Below, in pieces: positions 10,207 to 21,605 of a DNA stretch of 64,000 nt. The stretch comes from Terebella lapidaria (Eukaryota > Annelida > Polychaeta > Terebellida > Terebellidae): the NCBI GenBank assembly GCA_949152475.1, contig OX424560.1, positions 42,982,719 to 43,046,718 of the forward strand, written 5' to 3'. The number at the start of each line of letters is the position of its first letter. The first letter of the stretch is position 1. A program made the position numbers and the translations under genes. The notes under the pieces were generated by a model. That model saw only the letters and a program-made list of their open reading frames with translations, was not told the origin of the DNA and ran no database searches.

Positions 10207-10231
10207 AGGTCAAAGGTCAAGGTCAAGGTCA
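10207..10231 (+). promoter_or_regulatory. DR1 plus DR0 AGGTCA run
   Basis: Four AGGTCA half-sites begin at 10207, 10214, 10220 and 10226. The first pair is a direct repeat with 1-bp spacing, the DR1 layout used by RXR, HNF4 and COUP-TF type receptors. The rest are back to back and make overlapping TCAAGGTCA sites. This is the most conserved motif run across all body subfamilies in the window. Confidence 0.55.
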
Positions 10232-10534
10232 TCGAAATCCCAGAAAAACACGTTTCCGGTAATAACATCTGTTTGAATCATTGTGGGCTCATGAAATTTG
10301 AACCATGTCATTCAGAAGAGGTATATCAATCAGACAAATATGTCAAATCCATGATTGACCTCGAATTTTGTCTATAATCTGACAAAGCTTAATCAGAATC
10401 TTATGAGGATTCTGGATTTTCCAGATATTTTTAATGTTTTCATGGCTCCAATTTTCACAAATTTACTGAACATTCAATTCTTAAGCATTTCATACAGTCA
10501 GGTGCAGTGTTATTTCTAGTTTATAATGCACTTT

Positions 10535-10801
10535 TCACATTTGGAATAAATTGAAAACTCGCCGAGATATCAAAGTAGAAAGAGCAGTGGGGTGAATCTG
10601 ATTCTCAATCCGTTCACACAACAATAAGCTGCAGAAACGATTACCCCCTGTGGACATGTCCCCTTCTAAATATACACACTCGGTTGAGCAGTAGTACAGT
10701 ATATCATATATGTATCCAAGTGCACATCTCAAACAACAAAACAATTCCTTTGTTTTCAGACTCAGAGGTGTCCAACTGATATAATAAAGCCTAAAACTCA
10801 T
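10535..10801 (-). other. 88-codon antisense open frame, probably not a gene
   Basis: An ATG-to-stop frame is identical in all 14 homogeneous array units and persists in shortened or altered form in diverged copies (1148, 7655, 25306, 37408, 39585, 46547, 48072). I recognise no domain, signal peptide or membrane segment. Between subfamilies the differences often change the residue (Y/C, AS/LC, R/W, N/Y). In the oldest copy near 56366-56560 the frame is not kept. It is best read as a by-product of repeat homogeneity. Confidence 0.4.
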
Positions 10802-13800
10802 GTCTAAATACAGTCTGGGTCAAGCGACAGGCCACTTTATATCAGAACTATTGGGGATGACGAACAGGGTTTTGTGAGCACCGGGTTTGTGAGCATTGTG
10901 AGCACTGTTACAGGTTTATAGTACATGTAGTGCATTGCCTAAGGCCCAATAGCTTGTATATATGCACCGGATATTATTACTTGACGAAATCAAAGATTTT
11001 GTCAAGTATGTTGATCGGTTCCGTTTGTTTGTATGTTTGTTTGTTTGTTTGTTTGTTTGTGTGCCCTCTACAGGCCACAGTTCTCATTGGAAATTCATGA
11101 AATTTAGTATAAATTTTCTAGGCTGAAATAGGAAGGTCCCAGACTCTTTGTTAAGCTCAAGGTCAAATAACAAGGTCAAGGTCACGCAAAACGTCGAAAA
11201 CACATAAGTGCTCATTATTCCAGTTCTAATCATCGTAGAGACTTCAAATCAAGTTCATATTGTAGATATACTCGAGTTCTGTCTTCTGTGACCATGACCT
11301 TGACATTTGACCTTGACCTTGAGAAGTATGCCATGAGGTGAATATCAAGGTCAAGTACGAAGGTCAGCGCACTATATCGAGTAGTACATTGTTGGAAAGG
11401 TCTTGAGTCCCTGATTCCAGTGATATCTCATTTTTGGCGCTGCGACATAAACTGACGTCATAATGACGTCATAAACGTCAAAAATCCGAAATTTCAAAGG
11501 GCCATAACACCGTCAATAGTGAATGGAATCCTTTGAAATTTGATATGCACTTTGACAGCATTGACTTCTACGAATTTAAGTGCAAAGGTCAAAGGTCAAG
11601 GTCAAGGTCATCGAAATCCCAGAAAAACACGTTTCCGGTAATAACATCTGTTTGAATCATTGTGGGCTCATGAAATTTGAACCATGTCATTCAGAAGAGG
11701 TATATCAATCAGACAAATATGTCAAATCCATGATTGACCTCGAATTTTGTCTATAATCTGACAAAGCTTAATCAGAATCTTATGAGGATTCTGGATTTTC
11801 CAGATATTTTTAATGTTTTCATGGCTCCAATTTTCACAAATTTACTGAACATTCAATTCTTAAGCATTTCATACAGTCAGGTGCAGTGTTATTTCTAGTT
11901 TATAATGCACTTTTCACATTTGGAATAAATTGAAAACTCGCCGAGATATCAAAGTAGAAAGAGCAGTGGGGTGAATCTGATTCTCAATCCGTTCACACAA
12001 CAATAAGCTGCAGAAACGATTACCCCCTGTGGACATGTCCCCTTCTAAATATACACACTCGGTTGAGCAGTAGTACAGTATATCATATATGTATCCAAGT
12101 GCACATCTCAAACAACAAAACAATTCCTTTGTTTTCAGACTCAGAGGTGTCCAACTGATATAATAAAGCCTAAAACTCATGTCTAAATACAGTCTGGGTC
12201 AAGCGACAGGCCACTTTATATCAGAACTATTGGGGATGACGAACAGGGTTTTGTGAGCACCGGGTTTGTGAGCATTGTGAGCACTGTTACAGGTTTATAG
12301 TACATGTAGTGCATTGCCTAAGACCCAATAGCTTGTATATATGCACCGGATATTATTACTTGACGAAATCAAAGATTTTGTCAAGTATGTTGATCGGTTC
12401 CGTTTGTTTGTATGTTTGTTTGTTTGTTTGTTTGTTTGTGTGCCCTCTACAGGCCACAGTTCTCATTGGAAATTCATGAAATTTAGTATAAATTTTCTAG
12501 GCTGAAATAGGAAGGTCCCAGACTCTTTGTTAAGCTCAAGGTCAAATAACAAGGTCAAGGTCACGCAAAACGTCGAAAACACATAAGTGCTCATTATTCC
12601 AGTTCTAATCATCGTAGAGACTTCAAATCAAGTTCATATTGTAGATATACTCGAGTTCTGTCTTCTGTGACCATGACCTTGACATTTGACCTTGACCTTG
12701 AGAAGTATGCCATGAGGTGAATATCAAGGTCAAGTACGAAGGTCAGCGCACTATATCGAGTAGTACATTGTTGGAAAGGTCTTGAGTCCCTGATTCCAGT
12801 GATATCTCATTTTTGGCGCTGCGACATAAACTGACGTCATAATGACGTCATAAACGTCAAAAATCCGAAATTTCAAAGGGCCATAACACCGTCAATAGTG
12901 AATGGAATCCTTTGAAATTTGATATGCACTTTGACAGCATTGACTTCTACGAATTTAAGTGCAAAGGTCAAAGGTCAAGGTCAAGGTCATCGAAATCCCA
13001 GAAAAACACGTTTCCGGTAATAACATCTGTTTGAATCATTGTGGGCTCATGAAATTTGAACCATGTCATTCAGAAGAGGTATATCAATCAGACAAATATG
13101 TCAAATCCATGATTGACCTCGAATTTTGTCTATAATCTGACAAAGCTTAATCAGAATCTTATGAGGATTCTGGATTTTCCAGATATTTTTAATGTTTTCA
13201 TGGCTCCAATTTTCACAAATTTACTGAACATTCAATTCTTAAGCATTTCATACAGTCAGGTGCAGTGTTATTTCTAGTTTATAATGCACTTTTCACATTT
13301 GGAATAAATTGAAAACTCGCCGAGATATCAAAGTAGAAAGAGCAGTGGGGTGAATCTGATTCTCAATCCGTTCACACAACAATAAGCTGCAGAAACGATT
13401 ACCCCCTGTGGACATGTCCCCTTCTAAATATACACACTCGGTTGAGCAGTAGTACAGTATATCATATATGTATCCAAGTGCACATCTCAAACAACAAAAC
13501 AATTCCTTTGTTTTCAGACTCAGAGGTGTCCAACTGATATAATAAAGCCTAAAACTCATGTCTAAATACAGTCTGGGTCAAGCGACAGGCCACTTTATAT
13601 CAGAACTATTGGGGATGACGAACAGGGTTTTGTGAGCACCGGGTTTGTGAGCATTGTGAGCACTGTTACAGGTTTATAGTACATGTAGTGCATTGCCTAA
13701 GGCCCAATAGCTTGTATATATGCACCGGATATTATTACTTGACGAAATCAAAGATTTTGTCCAGTATGTTGATCGGTTCCGTTTGTTTGTATGTTTGTTT

Positions 13801-16800
13801 GTTTGTTTGTTTGTTTGTGTGCCCTCTACAGGCCACAGTTCTCATTGGAAATTCATGAAATTTAGTATAAATTTTCTAGGCTGAAATAGGAAGGTCCCAG
13901 ACTCTTTGTTAAGCTCAAGGTCAAATAACAAGGTCAAGGTCACGCAAAACGTCGAAAACACATAAGTGCTCATTATTCCAGTTCTAATCATCGTAGAGAC
14001 TTCAAATCAAGTTCATATTGTAGATATACTCGAGTTCTGTCTTCTGTGACCATGACCTTGACATTTGACCTTGACCTTGAGAAGTATGCCATGAGGTGAA
14101 TATCAAGGTCAAGTACGAAGGTCAGCGCACTATATCGAGTAGTACATTGTTGGAAAGGTCTTGAGTCCCTGATTCCAGTGATATCTCATTTTTGGCGCTG
14201 CGACATAAACTGACGTCATAATGACGTCATAAACGTCAAAAATCCGAAATTTCAAAGGGCCATAACACCGTCAATAGTGAATGGAATCCTTTGAAATTTG
14301 ATATGCACTTTGACAGCATTGACTTCTACGAATTTAAGTGCAAAGGTCAAAGGTCAAGGTCAAGGTCATCGAAATCCCAGAAAAACACGTTTCCGGTAAT
14401 AACATCTGTTTGAATCATTGTGGGCTCATGAAATTTGAACCATGTCATTCAGAAGAGGTATATCAATCAGACAAATATGTCAAATCCATGATTGACCTCG
14501 AATTTTGTCTATAATCTGACAAAGCTTAATCAGAATCTTATGAGGATTCTGGATTTTCCAGATATTTTTAATGTTTTCATGGCTCCAATTTTCACAAATT
14601 TACTGAACATTCAATTCTTAAGCATTTCATACAGTCAGGTGCAGTGTTATTTCTAGTTTATAATGCACTTTTCACATTTGGAATAAATTGAAAACTCGCC
14701 GAGATATCAAAGTAGAAAGAGCAGTGGGGTGAATCTGATTCTCAATCCGTTCACACAACAATAAGCTGCAGAAACGATTACCCCCTGTGGACATGTCCCC
14801 TTCTAAATATACACACTCGGTTGAGCAGTAGTACAGTATATCATATATGTATCCAAGTGCACATCTCAAACAACAAAACAATTCCTTTGTTTTCAGACTC
14901 AGAGGTGTCCAACTGATATAATAAAGCCTAAAACTCATGTCTAAATACAGTCTGGGTCAAGCGACAGGCCACTTTATATCAGAACTATTGGGGATGACGA
15001 ACAGGGTTTTGTGAGCACCGGGTTTGTGAGCATTGTGAGCACTGTTACAGGTTTATAGTACATGTAGTGCATTGCCTAAGGCCCAATAGCTTGTATATAT
15101 GCACCGGATATTATTACTTGACGAAATCAAAGATTTTGTCAAGTATGTTGATCGGTTCCGTTTGTTTGTATGTTTGTTTGTTTGTTTGTTTGTTTGTGTG
15201 CCCTCTACAGGCCACAGTTCTCATTGGAAATTCATGAAATTTAGTATAAATTTTCTAGGCTGAAATAGGAAGGTCCCAGACTCTTTGTTAAGCTCAAGGT
15301 CAAATAACAAGGTCAAGGTCACGCAAAACGTCGAAAACACATAAGTGCTCATTATTCCAGTTCTAATCATCGTAGAGACTTCAAATCAAGTTCATATTGT
15401 AGATATACTCGAGTTCTGTCTTCTGTGACCATGACCTTGACATTTGACCTTGACCTTGAGAAGTATGCCATGAGGTGAATATCAAGGTCAAGTACGAAGG
15501 TCAGCGCACTATATCGAGTAGTACATTGTTGGAAAGGTCTTGAGTCCCTGATTCCAGTGATATCTCATTTTTGGCGCTGCGACATAAACTGACGTCATAA
15601 TGACGTCATAAACGTCAAAAATCCGAAATTTCAAAGGGCCATAACACCGTCAATAGTGAATGGAATCCTTTGAAATTTGATATGCACTTTGACAGCATTG
15701 ACTTCTACGAATTTAAGTGCAAAGGTCAAAGGTCAAGGTCAAGGTCATCGAAATCCCAGAAAAACACGTTTCCGGTAATAACATCTGTTTGAATCATTGT
15801 GGGCTCATGAAATTTGAACCATGTCATTCAGAAGAGGTATATCAATCAGACAAATATGTCAAATCCATGATTGACCTCGAATTTTGTCTATAATCTGACA
15901 AAGCTTAATCAGAATCTTATGAGGATTCTGGATTTTCCAGATATTTTTAATGTTTTCATGGCTCCAATTTTCACAAATTTACTGAACATTCAATTCTTAA
16001 GCATTTCATACAGTCAGGTGCAGTGTTATTTCTAGTTTATAATGCACTTTTCACATTTGGAATAAATTGAAAACTCGCCGAGATATCAAAGTAGAAAGAG
16101 CAGTGGGGTGAATCTGATTCTCAATCCGTTCACACAACAATAAGCTGCAGAAACGATTACCCCCTGTGGACATGTCCCCTTCTAAATATACACACTCGGT
16201 TGAGCAGTAGTACAGTATATCATATATGTATCCAAGTGCACATCTCAAACAACAAAACAATTCCTTTGTTTTCAGACTCAGAGGTGTCCAACTGATATAA
16301 TAAAGCCTAAAACTCATGTCTAAATACAGTCTGGGTCAAGCGACAGGCCACTTTATATCAGAACTATTGGGGATGACGAACAGGGTTTTGTGAGCACCGG
16401 GTTTGTGAGCATTGTGAGCACTGTTACAGGTTTATAGTACATGTAGTGCATTGCCTAAGGCCCAATAGCTTGTATATATGCACCGGATATTATTACTTGA
16501 CGAAATCAAAGATTTTGTCAAGTATGTTGATCGGTTCCGTTTGTTTGTATGTTTGTTTGTTTGTTTGTTTGTTTGTGTGCCCTCTACAGGCCACAGTTCT
16601 CATTGGAAATTCATGAAATTTAGTATAAATTTTCTAGGCTGAAATAGGAAGGTCCCAGACTCTTTGTTAAGCTCAAGGTCAAATAACAAGGTCAAGGTCA
16701 CGCAAAACGTCGAAAACACATAAGTGCTCATTATTCCAGTTCTAATCATCGTAGAGACTTCAAATCAAGTTCATATTGTAGATATACTCGAGTTCTGTCT

Positions 16801-19250
16801 TCTGTGACCATGACCTTGACATTTGACCTTGACCTTGAGAAGTATGCCATGAGGTGAATATCAAGGTCAAGTACGAAGGTCAGCGCACTATATCGAGTAG
16901 TACATTGTTGGAAAGGTCTTGAGTCCCTGATTCCAGTGATATCTCATTTTTGGCGCTGCGACATAAACTGACGTCATAATGACGTCATAAACGTCAAAAA
17001 TCCGAAATTTCAAAGGGCCATAACACCGTCAATAGTGAATGGAATCCTTTGAAATTTGATATGCACTTTGACAGCATTGACTTCTACGAATTTAAGTGCA
17101 AAGGTCAAAGGTCAAGGTCAAGGTCATCGAAATCCCAGAAAAACACGTTTCCGGTAATAACATCTGTTTGAATCATTGTGGGCTCATGAAATTTGAACCA
17201 TGTCATTCAGAAGAGGTATATCAATCAGACAAATATGTCAAATCCATGATTGACCTCGAATTTTGTCTATAATCTGACAAAGCTTAATCAGAATCTTATG
17301 AGGATTCTGGATTTTCCAGATATTTTTAATGTTTTCATGGCTCCAATTTTCACAAATTTACTGAACATTCAATTCTTAAGCATTTCATACAGTCAGGTGC
17401 AGTGTTATTTCTAGTTTATAATGCACTTTTCACATTTGGAATAAATTGAAAACTCGCCGAGATATCAAAGTAGAAAGAGCAGTGGGGTGAATCTGATTCT
17501 CAATCCGTTCACACAACAATAAGCTGCAGAAACGATTACCCCCTGTGGACATGTCCCCTTCTAAATATACACACTCGGTTGAGCAGTAGTACAGTATATC
17601 ATATATGTATCCAAGTGCACATCTCAAACAACAAAACAATTCCTTTGTTTTCAGACTCAGAGGTGTCCAACTGATATAATAAAGCCTAAAACTCATGTCT
17701 AAATACAGTCTGGGTCAAGCGACAGGCCACTTTATATCAGAACTATTGGGGATGACGAACAGGGTTTTGTGAGCACCGGGTTTGTGAGCATTGTGAGCAC
17801 TGTTACAGGTTTATAGTACATGTAGTGCATTGCCTAAGGCCCAATAGCTTGTATATATGCACCGGATATTATTACTTGACGAAATCAAAGATTTTGTCAA
17901 GTATGTTGATCGGTTCCGTTTGTTTGTATGTTTGTTTGTTTGTTTGTTTGTTTGTGTGCCCTCTACAGGCCACAGTTCTCATTGGAAATTCATGAAATTT
18001 AGTATAAATTTTCTAGGCTGAAATAGGAAGGTCCCAGACTCTTTGTTAAGCTCAAGGTCAAATAACAAGGTCAAGGTCACGCAAAACGTCGAAAACACAT
18101 AAGTGCTCATTATTCCAGTTCTAATCATCGTAGAGACTTCAAATCAAGTTCATATTGTAGATATACTCGAGTTCTGTCTTCTGTGACCATGACCTTGACA
18201 TTTGACCTTGACCTTGAGAAGTATGCCATGAGGTGAATATCAAGGTCAAGTACGAAGGTCAGCGCACTATATCGAGTAGTACATTGTTGGAAAGGTCTTG
18301 AGTCCCTGATTCCAGTGATATCTCATTTTTGGCGCTGCGACATAAACTGACGTCATAATGACGTCATAAACGTCAAAAATCCGAAATTTCAAAGGGCCAT
18401 AACACCGTCAATAGTGAATGGAATCCTTTGAAATTTGATATGCACTTTGACAGCATTGACTTCTACGAATTTAAGTGCAAAGGTCAAAGGTCAAGGTCAA
18501 GGTCATCGAAATCCCAGAAAAACACGTTTCCGGTAATAACATCTGTTTGAATCATTGTGGGCTCATGAAATTTGAACCATGTCATTCAGAAGAGGTATAT
18601 CAATCAGACAAATATGTCAAATCCATGATTGACCTCGAATTTTGTCTATAATCTGACAAAGCTTAATCAGAATCTTATGAGGATTCTGGATTTTCCAGAT
18701 ATTTTTAATGTTTTCATGGCTCCAATTTTCACAAATTTACTGAACATTCAATTCTTAAGCATTTCATACAGTCAGGTGCAGTGTTATTTCTAGTTTATAA
18801 TGCACTTTTCACATTTGGAATAAATTGAAAACTCGCCGAGATATCAAAGTAGAAAGAGCAGTGGGGTGAATCTGATTCTCAATCCGTTCACACAACAATA
18901 AGCTGCAGAAACGATTACCCCCTGTGGACATGTCCCCTTCTAAATATACACACTCGGTTGAGCAGTAGTACAGTATATCATATATGTATCCAAGTGCACA
19001 TCTCAAACAACAAAACAATTCCTTTGTTTTCAGACTCAGAGGTGTCCAACTGATATAATAAAGCCTAAAACTCATGTCTAAATACAGTCTGGGTCAAGCG
19101 ACAGGCCACTTTATATCAGAACTATTGGGGATGACGAACAGGGTTTTGTGAGCACCGGGTTTGTGAGCATTGTGAGCACTGTTACAGGTTTATAGTACAT
19201 GTAGTGCATTGCCTAAGGCCCAATAGCTTGTATATATGCACCGGATATTA

Positions 19251-19393
19251 TTACTTGACGAAATCAAAGATTTTGTCAAGTATGTTGATCGGTTCCGTTT
19301 GTTACTTGACGAAATTAAATTTCGTCAAGTATGTTGGTCAGTTGAGTTTGTCTGTTTGTCTGTTTGTCTGTTTGTTTGTTTGTTTGTTTGTAT
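19251..19393 (+). repeat. Two palindrome blocks and TTTG tract closing array 1
   Basis: The block at 19251 is the array type. The block at 19302 has a perfect palindrome (19304-19330): left arm ACTTGACGAAATT, one central A, right arm AATTTCGTCAAGT. A CTGTTTGT/TTTG tract follows to about 19393. Confidence 0.9.
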
Positions 19394-20480
19394 GTGTGCA
19401 CTCTACAGGTCACAATTTTGGTCGTATCGTCATGAAACTTCACCAGAAGGTGGACAATCAATTTCGGACCAAGTGGTAAACTTTTCGGAGGTCAAGGTCA
19501 AAAACTGAGGTCAAGGTCAAGCAAAAGGTCAAAATCGAAAAATTGCGATAACTTCGCTTGTAATTAAGATTATTTTTTCTAATTATTTTTATATTTTTCT
19601 ATGGTCAATTCTGCATCACATGATGCATGCCCGATGGTCGTACGACCAAAACTCCCGATTTCCGGTCCAGGTCGAAAATTTGGGGGTCAAGAATTTAGGT
19701 TTTTTATGTCTCACAATATTCAAAACCATATTATAGAGCCAGGTTCCAATATATGTTGCTGATTTTCACTCAGGAGTTGTGCCTTATCACGCAGAACAAG
19801 ATCCTGAAGTTTCAGAGCTCAGGGTCAAGGATTAGAGTTAAGGTCATAGTAAAGGTCAAAATCGAAAAATCGTGATAACTCCGCTTCTAATCAAGATTAT
19901 TTTTTCTGTGTATTTTTATATTTTTCTATGGTCAATTCCGCATCACATGATGCATGTCTGATGGTCGTATGACCTAAACTCTCGATTTTCGGTCCAGGTC
20001 GAAAATTTGGGGGTCATGAACTTAGGTCTTGCTTGTCTCAATTTTCAAAACCCTATTGTAGAGCCAGGATCCAATATATGTTTTTGATTTTTACTCAAGA
20101 GTTGTGCCTCCTCACGCAGAACATGACTGTGAAGTTATAGGGCTCAAGGTCAAGAATTACAGTTAAGGTCATAGTAAAGGTCAAAATTGAAAAATCGTGA
20201 TAACTCCGCTTGTAATCATGATTATTTTTTCTGATTATTTTTGTATTTCTCTATGGTCAAATCCGCATCATATGATACATGTCCGATGGTCGTATGACCA
20301 AAACTCTGGATTTTCGGTCCAGGTCGAAAATTTGGGGGTCATGAATTTAGGTTTTTCCTGTCTCACAATATTCAAAACCACATTATAGAGCCAGGTTCCA
20401 ATATATATTGCCGGATTTTACTCAGGAGTTGTGCCTGATCACGCAGAATAAGATTGTGAAGTTGTAGAACTCAAGGTCAT
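19394..20480 (+). repeat. 326-bp repeat, about three copies
   Basis: After a body start CACTCTACAGGTCACA, a unit of about 326 bp repeats with landmarks 'aggtcaaaatygaaaaat' near 19529, 19856 and 20181. Each unit has a 'gatggtcgta' block near its middle; in the first copy this contains the perfect 12-bp palindrome GGTCGTACGACC. AGGTCA sites are fewer than in the bodies. The unit is related to the short bodies at 3462-3775 and 56941-57254. The last copy ends near 20480, where single-copy DNA begins. Confidence 0.75.
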
Positions 20481-20601
20481 GAGTTTTCCCGATCGAATTC
20501 TGCACGCTGCCAGTCCAATGTACAGCCATGACAAAATTCAGTGTTTATCCTGAGCGAAGTCTCTCCTACGCACTATACTTTACACGTTTTGAGTTTCAAT
20601 G

Positions 20602-20685
20602 GACAGAATGGCGCAGTCAGTAGAGGCGTTACGTGTTTGTGCGAGGGGTCAGTGGTTCGATTCTCACTGTTGACGATTTTTTTTT
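20602..20685 (+). repeat. tRNA-derived SINE head / degenerate tRNA-like sequence
   Basis: An A-box-like TGGCGCAGTCAGTAG lies at 20609-20623 and a B-box-like GGTTCGATTCT at 20654-20664. The spacing is as in an intronless tRNA. A run of nine T at 20677-20685 could stop RNA polymerase III. The acceptor stem pairs only in part, the anticodon arm is poor and the T stem has mismatches. A SINE head or old tRNA pseudogene therefore fits better than a working tRNA. I could not define a SINE tail. Confidence 0.55.
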
Positions 20686-21145
20686 CTTCTAAAATTCAAT
20701 TCCAAATGACTTTTTCTGTTTCTGAGTGGTCTTGTAAGCATCCCAAACCTGCCATGCTTTATGTAATTCTATTGTTTCTAATTATAATGATCACCTTTGA
20801 AGGAAAAAACACTGTTCCACGAATAGCGACGAACTATTTTATCGAGCTTTCCAGTGGTATCATCAAAATCTAGTTTGTTCTTTATATTTGAAGTTACAAG
20901 CCGCTTTAAATTCAGCATTACGGCCACAACTGTGAATGATCTGTGGTATTAGCTGCTAACAAATGCATGACAAAAGGCGTGTACCAGATGATATGTCTGC
21001 TTCATATGATGCATGTGGGATTGGGGGTCTGGTAAGTCCAGATTAAACACTGTATCGTGTCATTTTACAGGGTCTCATTGGTTTCATTATGATCGAACAA
21101 TGCATGTTTTTGTCATAACGCGTTTGTGTTAACTCCATTCTTCAT

Positions 21146-21237
21146 AGCCTTAAAATATGACCTAATTACAACTGTTTGTTAATATAAAAACATTGATAAA
21201 AAGAAGACAAGCAATGATTAGGTCATATTTTAGGGCT
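21146..21237. repeat. Inverted repeat, 21-bp arms, 50-bp loop
   Basis: Left arm 21146-21166 (AGCCTTAAAATATGACC...) and right arm 21217-21237 match in 20 of 21 positions; the odd one would be a G-U pair in RNA. It could be a small foldback element or the remnant of a MITE. The loop is too long for a standard microRNA precursor. Confidence 0.6.
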
Positions 21238-21576
21238 GTGCAATCGCCACATGTCTAAGCCTCTCTATTTGTTTTGTTTACTTGTTGTCAATGTAATTTC
21301 ATATTTGTGCGGGAATATTTGGTGTTTGTTATTCGCTCATTTTTAGGCTATCGATATTTGTTTTTGGATTTTTGTAATTTTGATATATTTTAGGTTTTTT
21401 AGTAGTGGCATCATCAAAATTTTGTGCCGTTAGCATGGTTAGAGGTAATATATTATGTTGATACATACGCAAACTAGATGTTTCAAATGGTTCAGTTTCC
21501 AATGCTATATGTTGTCAGGGGATGCCATCAATGTGTAAATAATGAGTAAATGTTTTGAATGTAAACAAATGTGTAG

Positions 21577-21605
21577 ATTTTCGTCAAGTGTTGGCCTATG
21601 GCCGA
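21577..21605 (+). repeat. Head hairpin, GGCC stem (copy 1)
   Basis: TTTCGTCAAGTG is followed by TTGGCC (21591-21596), loop TAT and GGCCGA (21600-21605). That is a 6-bp stem with one G-T pair. A TTTG tract follows at once and leads into array 2. The flank upstream recurs before the head at 28640. Confidence 0.78.

Larger units (their letters stand above)
9598..10976 (+). mobile_element. Representative 1379-bp unit
   Basis: The order within a unit is as follows: palindrome block (9598-9648), TTTG tract, body start CCCTCTACAGGCCACA, forward AGGTCA cluster, reverse TGACCT cluster, TTTGGCGC plus two TGACGTCA sites, DR1/DR0 AGGTCA run. Then comes an AT-rich 3' part with an antisense 88-codon frame and short GTGAGCA repeats (about 10873-10905), up to the next palindrome. 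No protein domain is recognisable. I infer a non-autonomous element whose two ends meet in the palindrome. Confidence 0.8.
8219..19250 (+). repeat. Tandem array 1: eight 1379-bp units
   Basis: Palindrome blocks recur at 8219, 9598, 10977, 12356, 13735, 15114, 16493, 17872 and 19251, each exactly 1379 bp apart. There is no length variation, even in the TTTG tract. I saw only single-copy substitutions, for example at 12323 and 13762, the latter inside a palindrome arm. Each unit joins the next through the palindrome, so the array reads as a head-to-tail concatemer. The homogeneity implies very recent amplification or strong conversion. A real array may be longer or shorter than assembled. Confidence 0.95.
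20481..21580 (+). other. Single-copy island, no gene seen
   Basis: This 1.1-kb stretch shares almost nothing with the rest of the window. It lacks AGGTCA runs and TGACGTCA. It contains a tRNA-like SINE head (20602-20685), a 21-bp inverted repeat (21146-21237) and a 17-bp near-direct repeat (20853-20869 and 21404-21420). The longest frame (20541-20873, 110 codons, plus strand) overlaps the tRNA-like part and shows no domain. Its last 80 bases or so, before the head at 21577, recur in altered form at about 28560-28640. Confidence 0.65.

Noticed and set aside
8219-19250. Tandem array as an rDNA or 5S/histone-type gene cluster
   Set aside because: No rRNA, 5S, snRNA or histone sequence is found within the 1379-bp unit.
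20602-20674. A working tRNA gene
   Set aside because: Acceptor, anticodon and T stems contain mismatches, and no convincing anticodon loop can be placed.
20541-20873. 110-codon frame in the single-copy island
   Set aside because: It runs through the tRNA-like sequence and T-run and shows no domain or conserved feature.
21146-21237. MicroRNA precursor
   Set aside because: The stem is only 21 bp with a 50-nt loop and no paired extension, which is atypical.
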